A stretch of DNA of 46,547 nt from JBCDCB01 sp039182735 (GCA_039182735.1 JBCDCB010000028.1:1-46547); one strand, 5' to 3'; shown: positions 34,387-43,296, counted from the first letter of the stretch. Notes: generated by a model from the letters alone, not told the origin. Translations and numbers: made by a program.

Positions 34387-36494
34387 GATTCGAACTCCCG
34401 CTGCACGAGCCGCTGCAGGCGCGCGCCCCACTGCTGCGCGAGCGATCGTGCCGGCAGTTCGAACCGGACATCGACGCGTTGACCGGCGATGAAAGCGGCC
34501 GTGTTGTCCGGCGTCACGATGACGTCGAACTCCGCGGTCTCGGACGTGCGCGCACGTTCCGACGCCGGCGCGGTCGATCGGACTGTCCCGGTCGTTGGTG
34601 CGCGATGCGATCCGTGCGGCAGGAGCTCCACGCGCGCTGTTGCGTCGCTGAGGAGGGACGCGACGTCCTGATCCACGCCGATGCGCACGATCGAATCGCC
34701 CGCGTTCGAGAAGACCCCCAGCGCGTCACCCTGACGCACGAACGCTCCGAGCGCCGACGTGCCGGGCTGCCACGTCCCCGGGGATGGGGCGTTGATGCGT
34801 GAACGATGCAGGCGCTCGTCGAGGCGTTGCAGCTGCGCATCGAGCGTTGCGAGCCGCTCGTCGAAGACGCTCACGAGCGCCGCGTCCGTTGCGACGGCGA
34901 TGCGCCGCCGGGCCTCTGCTTCATGCCGGCGCGCGTCGAGAACCGTGCGTTCAACCGCGAGTTCGGGATTCGCGATGACAACCAGCACCTCTTGCGGGTC
35001 GGCGGGGCCGCGTCGCGCGATGCTCGTGACCTCCCCCGAAACACCCGCGACGACGACGCTCCACGACTGCGGCTCCACCATCCCGCTCACGACGCGGTGT
35101 TCCTTCACGGGAACCGCAAGCAGCGGGACGAGCAACACGAACAGCGCACCGAGGCTGACCGCGAACGCCCGCGTGCGACGACCGGCCAGCTCGCGCGACG
35201 TCGCGAGGTGGTGCGCCGCGTTCACGAGCGGGACGACGATCATGACCCAGATGGTTGCCGCCGCGATCAGCACACCAAGCATCGGAACCTGTGTCGCGAC
35301 AAACCACGCGATCACCAGCGACAACGCGACGCGGTACACGGACGAGAGCACGCCGTACGCGATGAGGACCGGTTGTTCCCCGCGTTCGTGCGGCGGCGGG
35401 GTACTCCTCTTCACGCCGAACGCGCGAGACCGCGCGAGATGCAGAAGGAACGCGCGTGATCGCGGCGCGAGGTTCGGTGACCCGATGAGGTCGGCGAGGA
35501 TGTAGTACCCGTCGTAGCGCAGCAGCGGGTTCGCGTTGAAGAGCAGCGTCCCGATGCTCGCGGCGAGCATCACGTTCCACGCGACGGCGTGCGTCACGGT
35601 GGTCTCGCTCGTCGCGCTCCAGACGACGGCGGCGATCGCCGCGGCACCAACTTCGAACAGCATCCCCGCCGCGGAGACCACGGCGCGGTCCCACTTGCTC
35701 CGAAGCATCGAGGCGGATGACGCGTCCACGTATGGCACGGGGAACAGCACAAGGAGCATGACGCCCAGCGTGTGAACGCCCGCGTCTCGGTGCTCGCCGC
35801 CGATCTCACGTCTCGCGAGCGCCTTGCACGCGATGCCGTGCGCGAGTTCGTGCCCGGCTTTGATCACAACAAAGCACGCGAGCAGCGCAGGCCACGACGC
35901 GGGATCGAGCGATTCGGACGCCGAGCGAGCGATCGCGTCTCCGTACCCGACGAGCGAGGCAAAGCCCAACGCCGACGCGATGAGCCACACGAGGATCCCG
36001 AGCGGCGAGAAGAGCCACCCGAAAATCGGTGTCAGCGCGTTGAGCAACCGGTCCGGGTCGAAGATCGGGATGCGTGGGAACAGGAACCCCCGCGCGCGTC
36101 CGCTCCACTCCTGCACCGCGCGCTTTTGCAAACGCCTCAGCAGCACGGCGGTCGCGCCGGGCAAATCGGCGACGAGCATCCCCGCCTGATGGAGCTGCGC
36201 GAGCACGCGGATGGCCTCACCCTGCGTCGGCGCATCATCGTGATCGATGGTCTGCGCATCATCCCAGGCCTGTGCAACGCTCGTGCGTCCGTCGAGCCGG
36301 CTCGCAAAGCGGTACGCCGGCCCGCTCAGCCGGACAAAGCGTTGCCCCACCGGATCTGCGGCAACGAACCAGAGCCGCCCCCGGACGCGGTGCCGCGCGA
36401 AGCGGACCCCCGCGCGCAGGCGAGGTGTCAGCGACGCGACGCGGAACCATGACTCGTGGAATGTCGGCCGATCGATGCTCATCGCACGGCTCAA
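34383..36494 (-). CDS. PqqD-like / M50 metalloprotease / HlyD-like fusion membrane protein
   Basis: 703 residues. A PqqD-like domain (about 10-110: SLTPRLRAGVRF, RFVRLSGPAYRF, RVLAQLHQAGML) is followed by a polytopic M50 (site-2 protease) domain. That domain has HELAH (215-219), VPYVDASSA (Asp257) and FNANPLLRYDGYYILADL (319-336). After a last helix near residue 460 comes a biotinyl-lipoyl/HlyD-like half (about 465-690) with a helical hairpin. The plan matches proteins annotated as putative peptide zinc metalloproteases, whose substrates are unknown. A TTG at 36494 has AGGAAG seven bases upstream. The ATG at 36482 lacks a ribosome site but is otherwise possible. The C-terminus is coupled to the SecA-like gene. 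Confidence 0.85.
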   Translation of the reverse strand: MSRAMSIDRPTFHESWFRVASLTPRLRAGVRFARHRVRGRLWFVAADPVGQRFVRLSGPAYRFASRLDGRTSVAQAWDDAQTIDHDDAPTQGEAIRVLAQLHQAGMLVADLPGATAVLLRRLQKRAVQEWSGRARGFLFPRIPIFDPDRLLNALTPIFGWLFSPLGILVWLIASALGFASLVGYGDAIARSASESLDPASWPALLACFVVIKAGHELAHGIACKALARREIGGEHRDAGVHTLGVMLLVLFPVPYVDASSASMLRSKWDRAVVSAAGMLFEVGAAAIAAVVWSATSETTVTHAVAWNVMLAASIGTLLFNANPLLRYDGYYILADLIGSPNLAPRSRAFLLHLARSRAFGVKRSTPPPHERGEQPVLIAYGVLSSVYRVALSLVIAWFVATQVPMLGVLIAAATIWVMIVVPLVNAAHHLATSRELAGRRTRAFAVSLGALFVLLVPLLAVPVKEHRVVSGMVEPQSWSVVVAGVSGEVTSIARRGPADPQEVLVVIANPELAVERTVLDARRHEAEARRRIAVATDAALVSVFDERLATLDAQLQRLDERLHRSRINAPSPGTWQPGTSALGAFVRQGDALGVFSNAGDSIVRIGVDQDVASLLSDATARVELLPHGSHRAPTTGTVRSTAPASERARTSETAEFDVIVTPDNTAAFIAGQRVDVRFELPARSLAQQWGARLQRLVQREFES

Positions 36495-36511
36495 CGCTAC
36501 GCTTCCTGACC

Positions 36512-37351
36512 ATGAAAAGATGCAGTCGGGTTCATCGGATCTTTGTGATCGCAGCCGCCAGCATCGGCACGGGCGTGGCAGCGCACGCGCAGCGCGCCGT
36601 TGATCCCCAGACGAGTCGCTCCGTCACCATCTCCTCTGTGGCGAGGGCTTCCGTGGACCTCGAACTCGCCTTCACGGTGCCGGGGCGGCTCGTGGACGTT
36701 CTCGTCGATGAAGGACACGTCGTGGAGCCCGGGACGGCGCTCGCGCGCCTCGACGATCGGCAGACCCGGGCCCGCTTGGCGCTCTTCCAGGCGCGTGCCG
36801 AGAGCACCGCACGCGTGGACGCGGCGCGCGCGGCGCTGGACCTCGCCAAGAGCGAGGAGCGGCGCGTGCGCGCCGCCTTCGAAAACGCCGGCGTCAACGC
36901 CTTCGAGGTCGAACGGGCGGAGATCGAAACCGCGCAGGCGCAGCACGCGCTCGCGCTCGCGGAAGAGCAGCGCGCAGAGGCCACGCTCGAGGCCGAACTC
37001 GTGCGCACGCAGCTCGCGGACCTCACGCTCGTGTTCGCCGGCACCGGTGTGGTCGAGCGTGTCTTCGCCCGCCCCGGCGAGGTCGTCGATGCGCGCGAGC
37101 CCGTGCTGCGGATCGTCTCGACGGATCCGCTGGTGGCGGACGTCTTCGTGCCGATCGACGACGCCGCGGGCATCGAGCCGGGCGACCTCTGCATCGCGCG
37201 GGGGGGCGGCGAGACGCTCCGGGGCAGCGTCGCCTACCTCGCGCCGATCGCGGATTCCGCCAGCGCCACGCGCCGCGTGCGGGTCCGCATCGAGAACAGT
37301 GCCGCAGTCGCCGGCGGGACGCCCGTGCAGGTCACGATCACGCCGGAGTGA
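36512..37351 (+). CDS. Secreted HlyD-like periplasmic adaptor
   Basis: 279 residues. A signal peptide (RCSRVHRIFVIAAASIGTGVAAHA, cleavage near 26) leads to a first barrel-sandwich half (FTVPGRLVDVLVDEGHVVEPGTALARLDD). A long Ala/Glu/Arg-rich helical hairpin (about 80-160) and the second half (LVFAGTGVVERVFARPGEVVDAREPVLRI) follow, then a short barrel domain. It resembles RND/HlyD adaptors but is shorter than usual (typically 350 or more) and has no membrane anchor. It is divergent from the M50 fusion gene, with 17 to 29 bases between the starts. That fusion carries a second HlyD-like half, so the two may form one periplasmic channel. It ends 6 bases before the convergent phoU. Confidence 0.85.
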   Translation: MKRCSRVHRIFVIAAASIGTGVAAHAQRAVDPQTSRSVTISSVARASVDLELAFTVPGRLVDVLVDEGHVVEPGTALARLDDRQTRARLALFQARAESTARVDAARAALDLAKSEERRVRAAFENAGVNAFEVERAEIETAQAQHALALAEEQRAEATLEAELVRTQLADLTLVFAGTGVVERVFARPGEVVDAREPVLRIVSTDPLVADVFVPIDDAAGIEPGDLCIARGGGETLRGSVAYLAPIADSASATRRVRVRIENSAAVAGGTPVQVTITPE

Positions 37352-37357
37352 ACCGGC

Positions 37358-38026
37358 TCAGGAAGGCCCGCTCGCCTTCTGCGGATGGGACTTCTCGCCC
37401 TCAACGGTGAAGAGAACCTCTTCCGCGACGTTCGTGCAGTGGTCTCCGATGCGCTCGATGAGCCGGACGACCTGCGCGTACTCAAGGATGACTCGCGCGT
37501 GACCCGGATAAAGCTCGGCGCCGTCCACGCACCAATCCGTGAGCACGCGGTGCTCTCGATCGACCGCGGCGTCGGATCGCCAGACAACGCGCGCAAGCAC
37601 CGCATCGCCGGCGCTCAGGGCGCTGAGCGAGTCTTCCAGCATGCGCGAGACGATCTCCGTCATGGCGCCGAACGCGGGCTTCGCGTCGAGCGGGTCTTCG
37701 CTTGTGATCGCGATCACGCGCTTGGCGATGCCCTTGGCGCAGTCGCCGAGGCGCTCGAAGTCACCCGCGATGCGCATCGACGCGATCACCGCGCGCAGGT
37801 CGCGGGCCACGGGAGCGCGCAGCGCCAGCAGGTGGAACCCGTGCGACTCGATGTCGGTGTACATCCGGTTGATCTCGACGTCCGCGGAGCGGATCCGCTG
37901 GGCGAGTTCGGCGTCGAGCTTGTCGAGCGATTCGAATGCCGCGCGCACGGCGTCACGCGCGGCGTATCCCATCAGCAGCAGCTCCCGGCGCAGCGCTTCC
38001 AGATCGAGTTCGAGTTCCGTGGACAT
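37358..38026 (-). CDS. phoU: PhoU phosphate-signalling protein
   Basis: 222 residues forming two three-helix PhoU repeats: LRRELLLMGYAARDAVRAAFESL with VEINRMYTDIESHGFHLLALRAPVARDLRAVIA in the first, and ERIGDHCTNVAEEVLF closing the second. Metal-binding ExxxD-type patterns are seen in RIAGDFERLGDCAKGIAKR and IERIGDH. PhoU represses the Pho response when phosphate is plentiful by acting with PstSCAB and PhoR. AAGGAG precedes the ATG at suitable spacing. It is the last gene of the pst cluster, 81 bases after pstB, a gap in which I saw nothing distinctive. Confidence 0.94.
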   Translation of the reverse strand: MSTELELDLEALRRELLLMGYAARDAVRAAFESLDKLDAELAQRIRSADVEINRMYTDIESHGFHLLALRAPVARDLRAVIASMRIAGDFERLGDCAKGIAKRVIAITSEDPLDAKPAFGAMTEIVSRMLEDSLSALSAGDAVLARVVWRSDAAVDREHRVLTDWCVDGAELYPGHARVILEYAQVVRLIERIGDHCTNVAEEVLFTVEGEKSHPQKASGPS

Positions 38027-38107
38027 CGCGCTTCTCCTTCGCGAATCGCAATCGCGACTGTAGGCGCGTCCCCCATGCGGCAGGATGCAAATCCTGAGAA
38101 CGGAGGC

Positions 38108-38989
38108 TCAGCCAAAGCGACCGGTGATGTAGTCCTCGGTTTCGCTGTACGTCGGCGCCGTGAACAGACGCTCGGTCGGGCCGGACTCGACGATCTTCCC
38201 GACGTTGAAGAACGCGGTGATGTCCGAGACACGTGCGGCCTGCTGCATGTTGTGCGTCACGATCACGATCGTGTACTGACCCCGCAGCGCCGCGATGAGC
38301 TCCTCGATCCGCAGCGTGGACTTCGGATCGAGCGCCGAGCAGGGCTCATCCATCAGCAGCACCTCGGGCGCCAGCGCCACGGCACGCGCGATACACAGGC
38401 GTTGCTGCTGCCCGCCGGAAAGCCCGAGCGCCGAGTCGCGCAGGCGGTCCTTGACCTCGTTCCACAGCGCGGCTTCGCGCAGCGCCTTCTCGACCAGGTT
38501 ATCGACCTCGCTCTTCTTGAGCTTGTAGTGCAGCCTGGGGCCGAAGGCGATGTTGTCGTAGATCGACTTCGGGAACGGGTTGGGCTTCTGAAAGACCATC
38601 CCCACCCGACGGCGCAGATCGACGACATCGACCGACGTCTCGAGCACTTGGGTGCCGTGGATCATGAGCGTTCCCTCGGCGCGCGCGCTGGGGATGAGCT
38701 CGTTCATCCGGTTGATCCAGCGAAGATACGTGGACTTGCCGCAACCGCTTGGCCCGATGAGCGCGGTGACCTGGTGCTCGGGGATATCGAGTTCGAGCGA
38801 ATCGAGCGCTTGGAAGTCGCCGTACCAGCACGAGAAGTCTTTGGTCTTGATCGCGACATTCGACGAGACGCTGCGCTGGCCGCGCGACTCGGCGGCGCGT
38901 TTGGCGACGCCCGCGATGCCCGAGTCACCGCCACGCGGAGCGTTCATGGCCTGTACCTCTACCGGTTGTGTTGAGTCGGTGGTGGTCAT
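38108..38989 (-). CDS. pstB: Phosphate ABC transporter ATP-binding protein
   Basis: 293 residues. Walker A is LIGPSGCGKSTYLRWINRMN, the Q-loop lies in MVFQKPNPFPKSIYDNIAFGPR, the signature is LSGGQQQRLCIARA, Walker B is VLLMDEPCSALDP, and the switch His is in IVTHNMQQA. The PstB-specific FQKPNPFP and FFNVGKIVESG stretches confirm the family. An N-terminal extension of about 40 residues (MTTTDSTQPVEVQAM onward) is not conserved. It could mean that translation actually starts at an internal ATG. The ATG used here overlaps the pstA stop by four bases. It energises phosphate uptake by PstCA. Confidence 0.95.
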   Translation of the reverse strand: MTTTDSTQPVEVQAMNAPRGGDSGIAGVAKRAAESRGQRSVSSNVAIKTKDFSCWYGDFQALDSLELDIPEHQVTALIGPSGCGKSTYLRWINRMNELIPSARAEGTLMIHGTQVLETSVDVVDLRRRVGMVFQKPNPFPKSIYDNIAFGPRLHYKLKKSEVDNLVEKALREAALWNEVKDRLRDSALGLSGGQQQRLCIARAVALAPEVLLMDEPCSALDPKSTLRIEELIAALRGQYTIVIVTHNMQQAARVSDITAFFNVGKIVESGPTERLFTAPTYSETEDYITGRFG

Positions 38990-40491
38990 TGGAGTGGCTT
39001 CTGGAACTTCTGGCGGATCAGGACCGCGGTGGCATTGAATACGAGCAGCACGGCCAGCAACACGATAATGCCGGACGCGGCGATCTTGTGGAAGGCCTCC
39101 TGAGGCCGGCCCGCCCAGTTGTAAATCTGCAGCGGCATCGCCGTGAACTCGTCCATGAGGTTCGCCGGCGCCCACGTGATGTACACGATGCCCGCGATCA
39201 CCAGGATCGGGGCCGCTTCACCGATCGCTCGGCTCATCGCGAGGATCGAACCGGTCATGATCCCCGGTACCGCCGCCGGCAGCGTCAGCCTCCGAACCAC
39301 CTGCCACGTCGTGGCACCCTGCGCGAGCGCGCCTTCGCGAAGCGAGTTCGGCACCGCGCGAAGCGATTCCATCGAAGCGATGATCACGATGGGCAGGATC
39401 ACGAGCATCAGCGTCAGCCCGCCCGCCAGCACCGACCGACCGAACGGGATCTGCACGTAGTACCACGCCTCGTCGGAGAGCCGCGACGAACCCGCGTCAC
39501 GCACGAAGACGCCCGCCTCGCGCACGCCGTCGGCGAACTCCTCGCGCGACACCGTTCGAGCGGTGACCGACTCTCCGGTTGACGAATCGACCAGCACCAG
39601 TCCGTCGGCCATCTCGGTTTCGGGCGAGTTGCCGCGCGGGACCTCGACCGACCACGTCCGGCTCGAAGTATCCACGAACTGGTCGTGGTAGCTCACGCCG
39701 ATCGCGAGCGTGGGCTCGTTCGCGTTCCCGGCGACGCCCCACAGCTGGACGAAGGCGGTCAGCCCGATGACGCCGTACACGATCGACGGCACGCCGGCGA
39801 GGTTCCGGATGTTGAGATCGACAAACCCGTGAACGATTCTCGGGAGCCTGCGCCGGGGCCTGAACTCGACCATGCTGATCGCGGTCGCGACGCCGATGGG
39901 CAGCGCGGTGAGCGCGCAGACGAGCGAGATGCCGACCGTGCCCCACAGGGCGGGGCCGATCCCCGCCTGCTCCGGATTGCGTGACGGGGGCTCGCTGAGG
40001 AAGGACTCGATGCGCGCGATCGTGTCGCCAGACTCGGGCGCGAGTTGCGTGAGCAGCGTCGAGGCGGGTGTGCGATCGACTTCCGGATCCTGCACGATCG
40101 CCACGAGTTCGTCCATCGCGATCGGAGGGGAGCGCAGCGCCTCGGCGAGGTTTCCCGCCCGCCGCGATCCGCGACCGAGGGCTTCGTCGATCTCCTCGCT
40201 CGACAGACCTTGGAGCTCCTCGCTCTGCAGCGAGCGGATGGTGCGGGAGGACGCGAGTTCCTCGAGCGCCTGCATCACGGTGGCATCGGGATTCTTCTGG
40301 ACGAACTCCTCGAGGTCGAGCCCGGGGCCGACACCGAGTTTCACGCCCTGCACGCCCGTGATGAAAATCGCGCTGAGCAGCGTGACGAGCACCATCACCG
40401 AGACGCCCGCCACGAAGACGCAGAGCGTCAGGAACATCGTGTTGACGAGCGTCCGCCGGGACTGCGGCTTCGGCGTGAAGGCGAGGCTCAT
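38986..40491 (-). CDS. pstA: Phosphate ABC transporter permease PstA with enlarged loops
   Basis: 501 residues, far above the usual 280-300. TM1 (TMFLTLCVFVAGVSVMVLVTLL) is followed by a helical insert of about 130 residues rich in Glu/Ser/Arg. The permease core then begins near ALWGTVGISLVCALTALPIGVA. A second insert of about 80 residues (around SYHDQFVDTSSRTW to SDEAWYYV) lies between core helices. The transporter loop MESLRAVPNSLREGALAQGATTW (the EAA-like ATPase contact) and SRAIGEAAPILVIAG are normal. The protein is the second membrane half of the high-affinity Pi importer. The start overlaps the pstC stop as ATGA. Confidence 0.92.
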   Translation of the reverse strand: MSLAFTPKPQSRRTLVNTMFLTLCVFVAGVSVMVLVTLLSAIFITGVQGVKLGVGPGLDLEEFVQKNPDATVMQALEELASSRTIRSLQSEELQGLSSEEIDEALGRGSRRAGNLAEALRSPPIAMDELVAIVQDPEVDRTPASTLLTQLAPESGDTIARIESFLSEPPSRNPEQAGIGPALWGTVGISLVCALTALPIGVATAISMVEFRPRRRLPRIVHGFVDLNIRNLAGVPSIVYGVIGLTAFVQLWGVAGNANEPTLAIGVSYHDQFVDTSSRTWSVEVPRGNSPETEMADGLVLVDSSTGESVTARTVSREEFADGVREAGVFVRDAGSSRLSDEAWYYVQIPFGRSVLAGGLTLMLVILPIVIIASMESLRAVPNSLREGALAQGATTWQVVRRLTLPAAVPGIMTGSILAMSRAIGEAAPILVIAGIVYITWAPANLMDEFTAMPLQIYNWAGRPQEAFHKIAASGIIVLLAVLLVFNATAVLIRQKFQKPLQ

Positions 40492-42104
40492 TCGTACTCC
40501 TCCCGGAACTTCTTGAGCACGAGGTTGCCGAGGATCGTCAGGCACAGCGTGATGATGAAGAGCATCGCGGCGACGGCGTAGCTCGAGTAATACTCGGGGC
40601 CGAAGTTCGACGCGTCGCCCAGGAAGATCTGCACCATGTACGCGGTCATGGTCTGGCACTGCTCGGTCGGGGCGGAGAACATTTTGGACAGCCCGCCCGC
40701 CGCGAGCGCGACGATCATCGTCTCACCCACGGCGCGGGCGATGGCGAGGAGGATCGCCGCCACGATGCCCGACAGCGCCGCCGGGAGTACGACCTTGATC
40801 GAGACGTCGAACTTCGTTCCGCCGCAGGCGTAGGCGCCCTCTCGCAGCGAGCGCGGCACGGCCTGCAGCGCATCTTCGCTCAGCGACGAAATCATCGGCA
40901 GCGTCATGATCCCGACCGCCAGCCCGGCGGAGGTCGCGTTGTACGTGTCGAAGAAGTTGCGGAAGGCTTCCTGGTCAGCGTCGCGGTCTACGATCGACCA
41001 CGCGTTGTAGACGAACGTGCCGAAGATGCCTTCCCGGATCACCGGCGTGATGAAGACCAGCGCGAAGAAGCCGTACACAACCGTCGGGATGCCTGCGAGA
41101 ATCTCGAGGACCGGCTTCAGAACCGCGCGCAGGCGCCTCGGCGCGTACTCCGACAAGAAGATCGCCGTGACCAGCCCGAAGGGCACCGCCACGCACATCG
41201 CGATGCCCGCGACGAGGAACGTGCTCCACACGAGCGGCCAGATCCCGAAGCTCTTGTCCGCGCCGAGGAGCGGCTGCCACTTCGTGCCCGTGATGAACTC
41301 GCGGAACGTCACATAGGTGGACTCGGCGACACCGACTTCCCATTCGCCCGTCGTCGGATGCCTCTCGACGTGCGCTGGCACCTGCTCGCTCCCGCCGAGA
41401 CGGGCGTCGGCGTAGACGGGGACGCCCGCGGACTCAATGTCGAGCGTGCCGGCGACCAGCCCGATCGCATCGACCACCGCCGACCACGGTTCGCGATCGA
41501 GCGTCCCGTCGTTGTTCTCGTCGAGCGCATCGCCAACGCGGCCCGACCAATCACGCACGAGCATGTGTGTGACGCTGTGCTCCTCGCTGAGTCCGAGCGT
41601 CGTCTGCACGTCCGGCGTTTGCCCGAAGACCTTGTTTTGTTCCGCGATGAGCAGGAGCCCGTCGCGGTTGGGCGTTGCCGGCGAGAGATCGATGGCGTGT
41701 TCCACGACGCCCGCGGACCCGCCTGCCGAACGCTGGTCACCCAGCACGACGTAGGTCAGCCCGCTCGTGCCGGTCGGTACGGCGACCTCGAGGTACTCGT
41801 GCTGCTCCGGCCCGATCTGATAGACACGCAGTTCCTGGATCCGCGGCTGCGACGGCGCGATGTACGCCGCGTCTGGGTCGAGCTGATCGTGGTTCGGCAT
41901 GCCCGGCGTGTCGTCGCCATGGATCCCGAAGAACCCGGACGTCTCGGTGAAGAGCACGACGATGATCGAGAACGTGACGAGAATGGAGAACGCGGCGCAC
42001 GCGAACAGGGAGGTCTTGATCCCCGCCTCACGCACGCGCTGCGTCGAGCGGGACTTTCGGAGCGATTCATCGAGCCCGAAGTTCGGCTGAACGCCGTCGC
42101 TCAT
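40488..42104 (-). CDS. pstC: Phosphate ABC transporter permease PstC with a large periplasmic insert
   Basis: 538 residues against a usual 300-330. TM1 (SLFACAAFSILVTFSIIVVLF) is followed by an insert of about 230 residues before the permease core (PLVWSTFLVAGIAMCVAVPFGLVTAIFLSE). The insert contains beta-rich stretches and a calcium-loop-like DENNDGTLDRE. The core has LEILAGIPTVVYGFFAL, AVPRSLREGAYACGGTKFD (ATPase contact) and ARAVGETMIVALAAGG, as in PstC. ATG 42104 is preferred because AGG lies 6 bases upstream. An ATG at 42116 is possible. An 11-bp hairpin lies between it and pstS. Confidence 0.92.
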   Translation of the reverse strand: MSDGVQPNFGLDESLRKSRSTQRVREAGIKTSLFACAAFSILVTFSIIVVLFTETSGFFGIHGDDTPGMPNHDQLDPDAAYIAPSQPRIQELRVYQIGPEQHEYLEVAVPTGTSGLTYVVLGDQRSAGGSAGVVEHAIDLSPATPNRDGLLLIAEQNKVFGQTPDVQTTLGLSEEHSVTHMLVRDWSGRVGDALDENNDGTLDREPWSAVVDAIGLVAGTLDIESAGVPVYADARLGGSEQVPAHVERHPTTGEWEVGVAESTYVTFREFITGTKWQPLLGADKSFGIWPLVWSTFLVAGIAMCVAVPFGLVTAIFLSEYAPRRLRAVLKPVLEILAGIPTVVYGFFALVFITPVIREGIFGTFVYNAWSIVDRDADQEAFRNFFDTYNATSAGLAVGIMTLPMISSLSEDALQAVPRSLREGAYACGGTKFDVSIKVVLPAALSGIVAAILLAIARAVGETMIVALAAGGLSKMFSAPTEQCQTMTAYMVQIFLGDASNFGPEYYSSYAVAAMLFIITLCLTILGNLVLKKFREEYE

Positions 42105-42131
42105 GGAAGACCTCATCTCCGCTGTGGAAGA

Positions 42132-42160
42132 CGGTCGGCCCCGAGTTCCGGGGCCGACCG
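42132..42160 (-). terminator. Perfect 11-bp hairpin between pstS and pstC
   Basis: CGGTCGGCCCC (42132-42142), a seven-base loop, then GGGGCCGACCG (42150-42160). There is no T-run after it on the transcribed strand. It may be a partial terminator or an RNA-stabilising stem that lets pstS message exceed pstCAB message, as is common for binding-protein genes. Confidence 0.6.
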
Positions 42161-42203
42161 CGTCGTTCGATTCAATGATCACCAAGACCGCGGAGCGCGG
42201 AAC

Positions 42204-43199
42204 TTAGCGGAAAATCTCGGGGAGCGAGCCCTTCTTCTTCTCGCCGGCGGCGTCAAGGTAGTGGGTACCCGTGTGGCGGGTCATCCACTTGCGCTGGGCG
42301 CGCTGGCTGATGTACTCGGGGAGGCGGACATAGCCGACCTCCTCGGCGAGGTACGGCCCCGCCTCGAAGTAGAAGTTGATGAAGGCCTGCACCTCGGGCT
42401 TCTCCGCGCTCTTCTTCGCGACGTAGATGAACAGCGGACGGCTGAAGGGAGCGTACTCACCGCTCTCGATCGTCGAGGGGAGCGGCGAAACCGCCTTCTT
42501 CGACTCGGGGTTCACGATGGGCACTGACTGCAACTTGTCGGTGTTCTCGAAGTAGTACGAGGCGCCGAAGAAGCCGATCGCGCCGCGATCGCCGGCAACG
42601 CCGTTCACGAGCACGTTGTCGTCCTCGGAGACCGACATGTCTCCGCGGATGGACCCGGTCTTGCCCGCGACGACTTCCTTGAAGTAGTCGAACGTGCCGG
42701 AGTCGGTCCCGGGCGCGAAAATGCGGATGGGCGTCGAGGGCCACTCGGAACGGATCTCGTTCCAGGTCTTCGCGGCCTTGTCCTCGAGGAAGATCATCTT
42801 GAGCTCGTCAACCGTGAGGTTGTCCACCCAGTCGTTATTCTTGTTGATGACGATCGTGAGCCCGTCGTACGCGACGGGGATCTCGACGTACTCGACGCCG
42901 TTGGAAACCGCCTGATCGTGCTCCTTCTTCTTGATGGGGCGCGAGGCGTTGGAGATGTCGGTCTCGCCGACTGTGAACCGCTTGAACCCGCCGCCGGTGC
43001 CCGAAACGGAAACCGTCACGCGGACGTTGGGGTGCTCGTCGCGGAACTCTTCCGCAACGGCTTCGGTGATGGGGTACACGGTTGACGAACCGTCGATCTG
43101 AATACGCCCGGAGAGCGGGGCGGCGGAAGCGGGCGCCATCGCCCCAAAGACAACGCCAAGACCCGCGATCGAACCAAACAACGCCATGGTCTTCTTCAT
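42204..43199 (-). CDS. pstS: Phosphate-binding protein PstS
   Basis: 331 residues. A signal peptide (MKKTMALFGSIAGLG... APASA, cleavage near residue 27) precedes the mature protein. The mature part starts RIQIDGSSTVYPI and has SGTGGGFKRFTVGETDISNASRPI and FAPGTDSGTFDYF, the phosphate-binding loops of the PstS family. The C-terminal lobe ends near VGYVRLPEY. The extra tail (KWMTRHTGTHYLDAAGEKK) is not typical. ATG 43199 has AAGGG about nine bases upstream. The protein delivers Pi to PstCA. An unusual-looking upstream region is noted separately. Confidence 0.94.
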   Translation of the reverse strand: MKKTMALFGSIAGLGVVFGAMAPASAAPLSGRIQIDGSSTVYPITEAVAEEFRDEHPNVRVTVSVSGTGGGFKRFTVGETDISNASRPIKKKEHDQAVSNGVEYVEIPVAYDGLTIVINKNNDWVDNLTVDELKMIFLEDKAAKTWNEIRSEWPSTPIRIFAPGTDSGTFDYFKEVVAGKTGSIRGDMSVSEDDNVLVNGVAGDRGAIGFFGASYYFENTDKLQSVPIVNPESKKAVSPLPSTIESGEYAPFSRPLFIYVAKKSAEKPEVQAFINFYFEAGPYLAEEVGYVRLPEYISQRAQRKWMTRHTGTHYLDAAGEKKKGSLPEIFR

Positions 43200-43278
43200 G
43201 CTTGAGCACCCTTGAAAGGAGGGAAAACGTTCCACCGACCCGGTCGGGCGGACAGTACCCACCCCGGTGCGAGCGCTG

Positions 43279-43296
43279 TGTTCAGATCGTGTGAAA
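43279..43296 (-). promoter_or_regulatory. Possible Pho-box upstream of pstS
   Basis: On the minus strand, TTTCACA-CGAT-CTGAACA is a pair of 7-mers spaced 4 bases apart, about 80 bases before the pstS ATG. The 7-4-7 layout is that of known PhoB sites, but the base match to CTGTCAT is weak. Confidence 0.25.
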
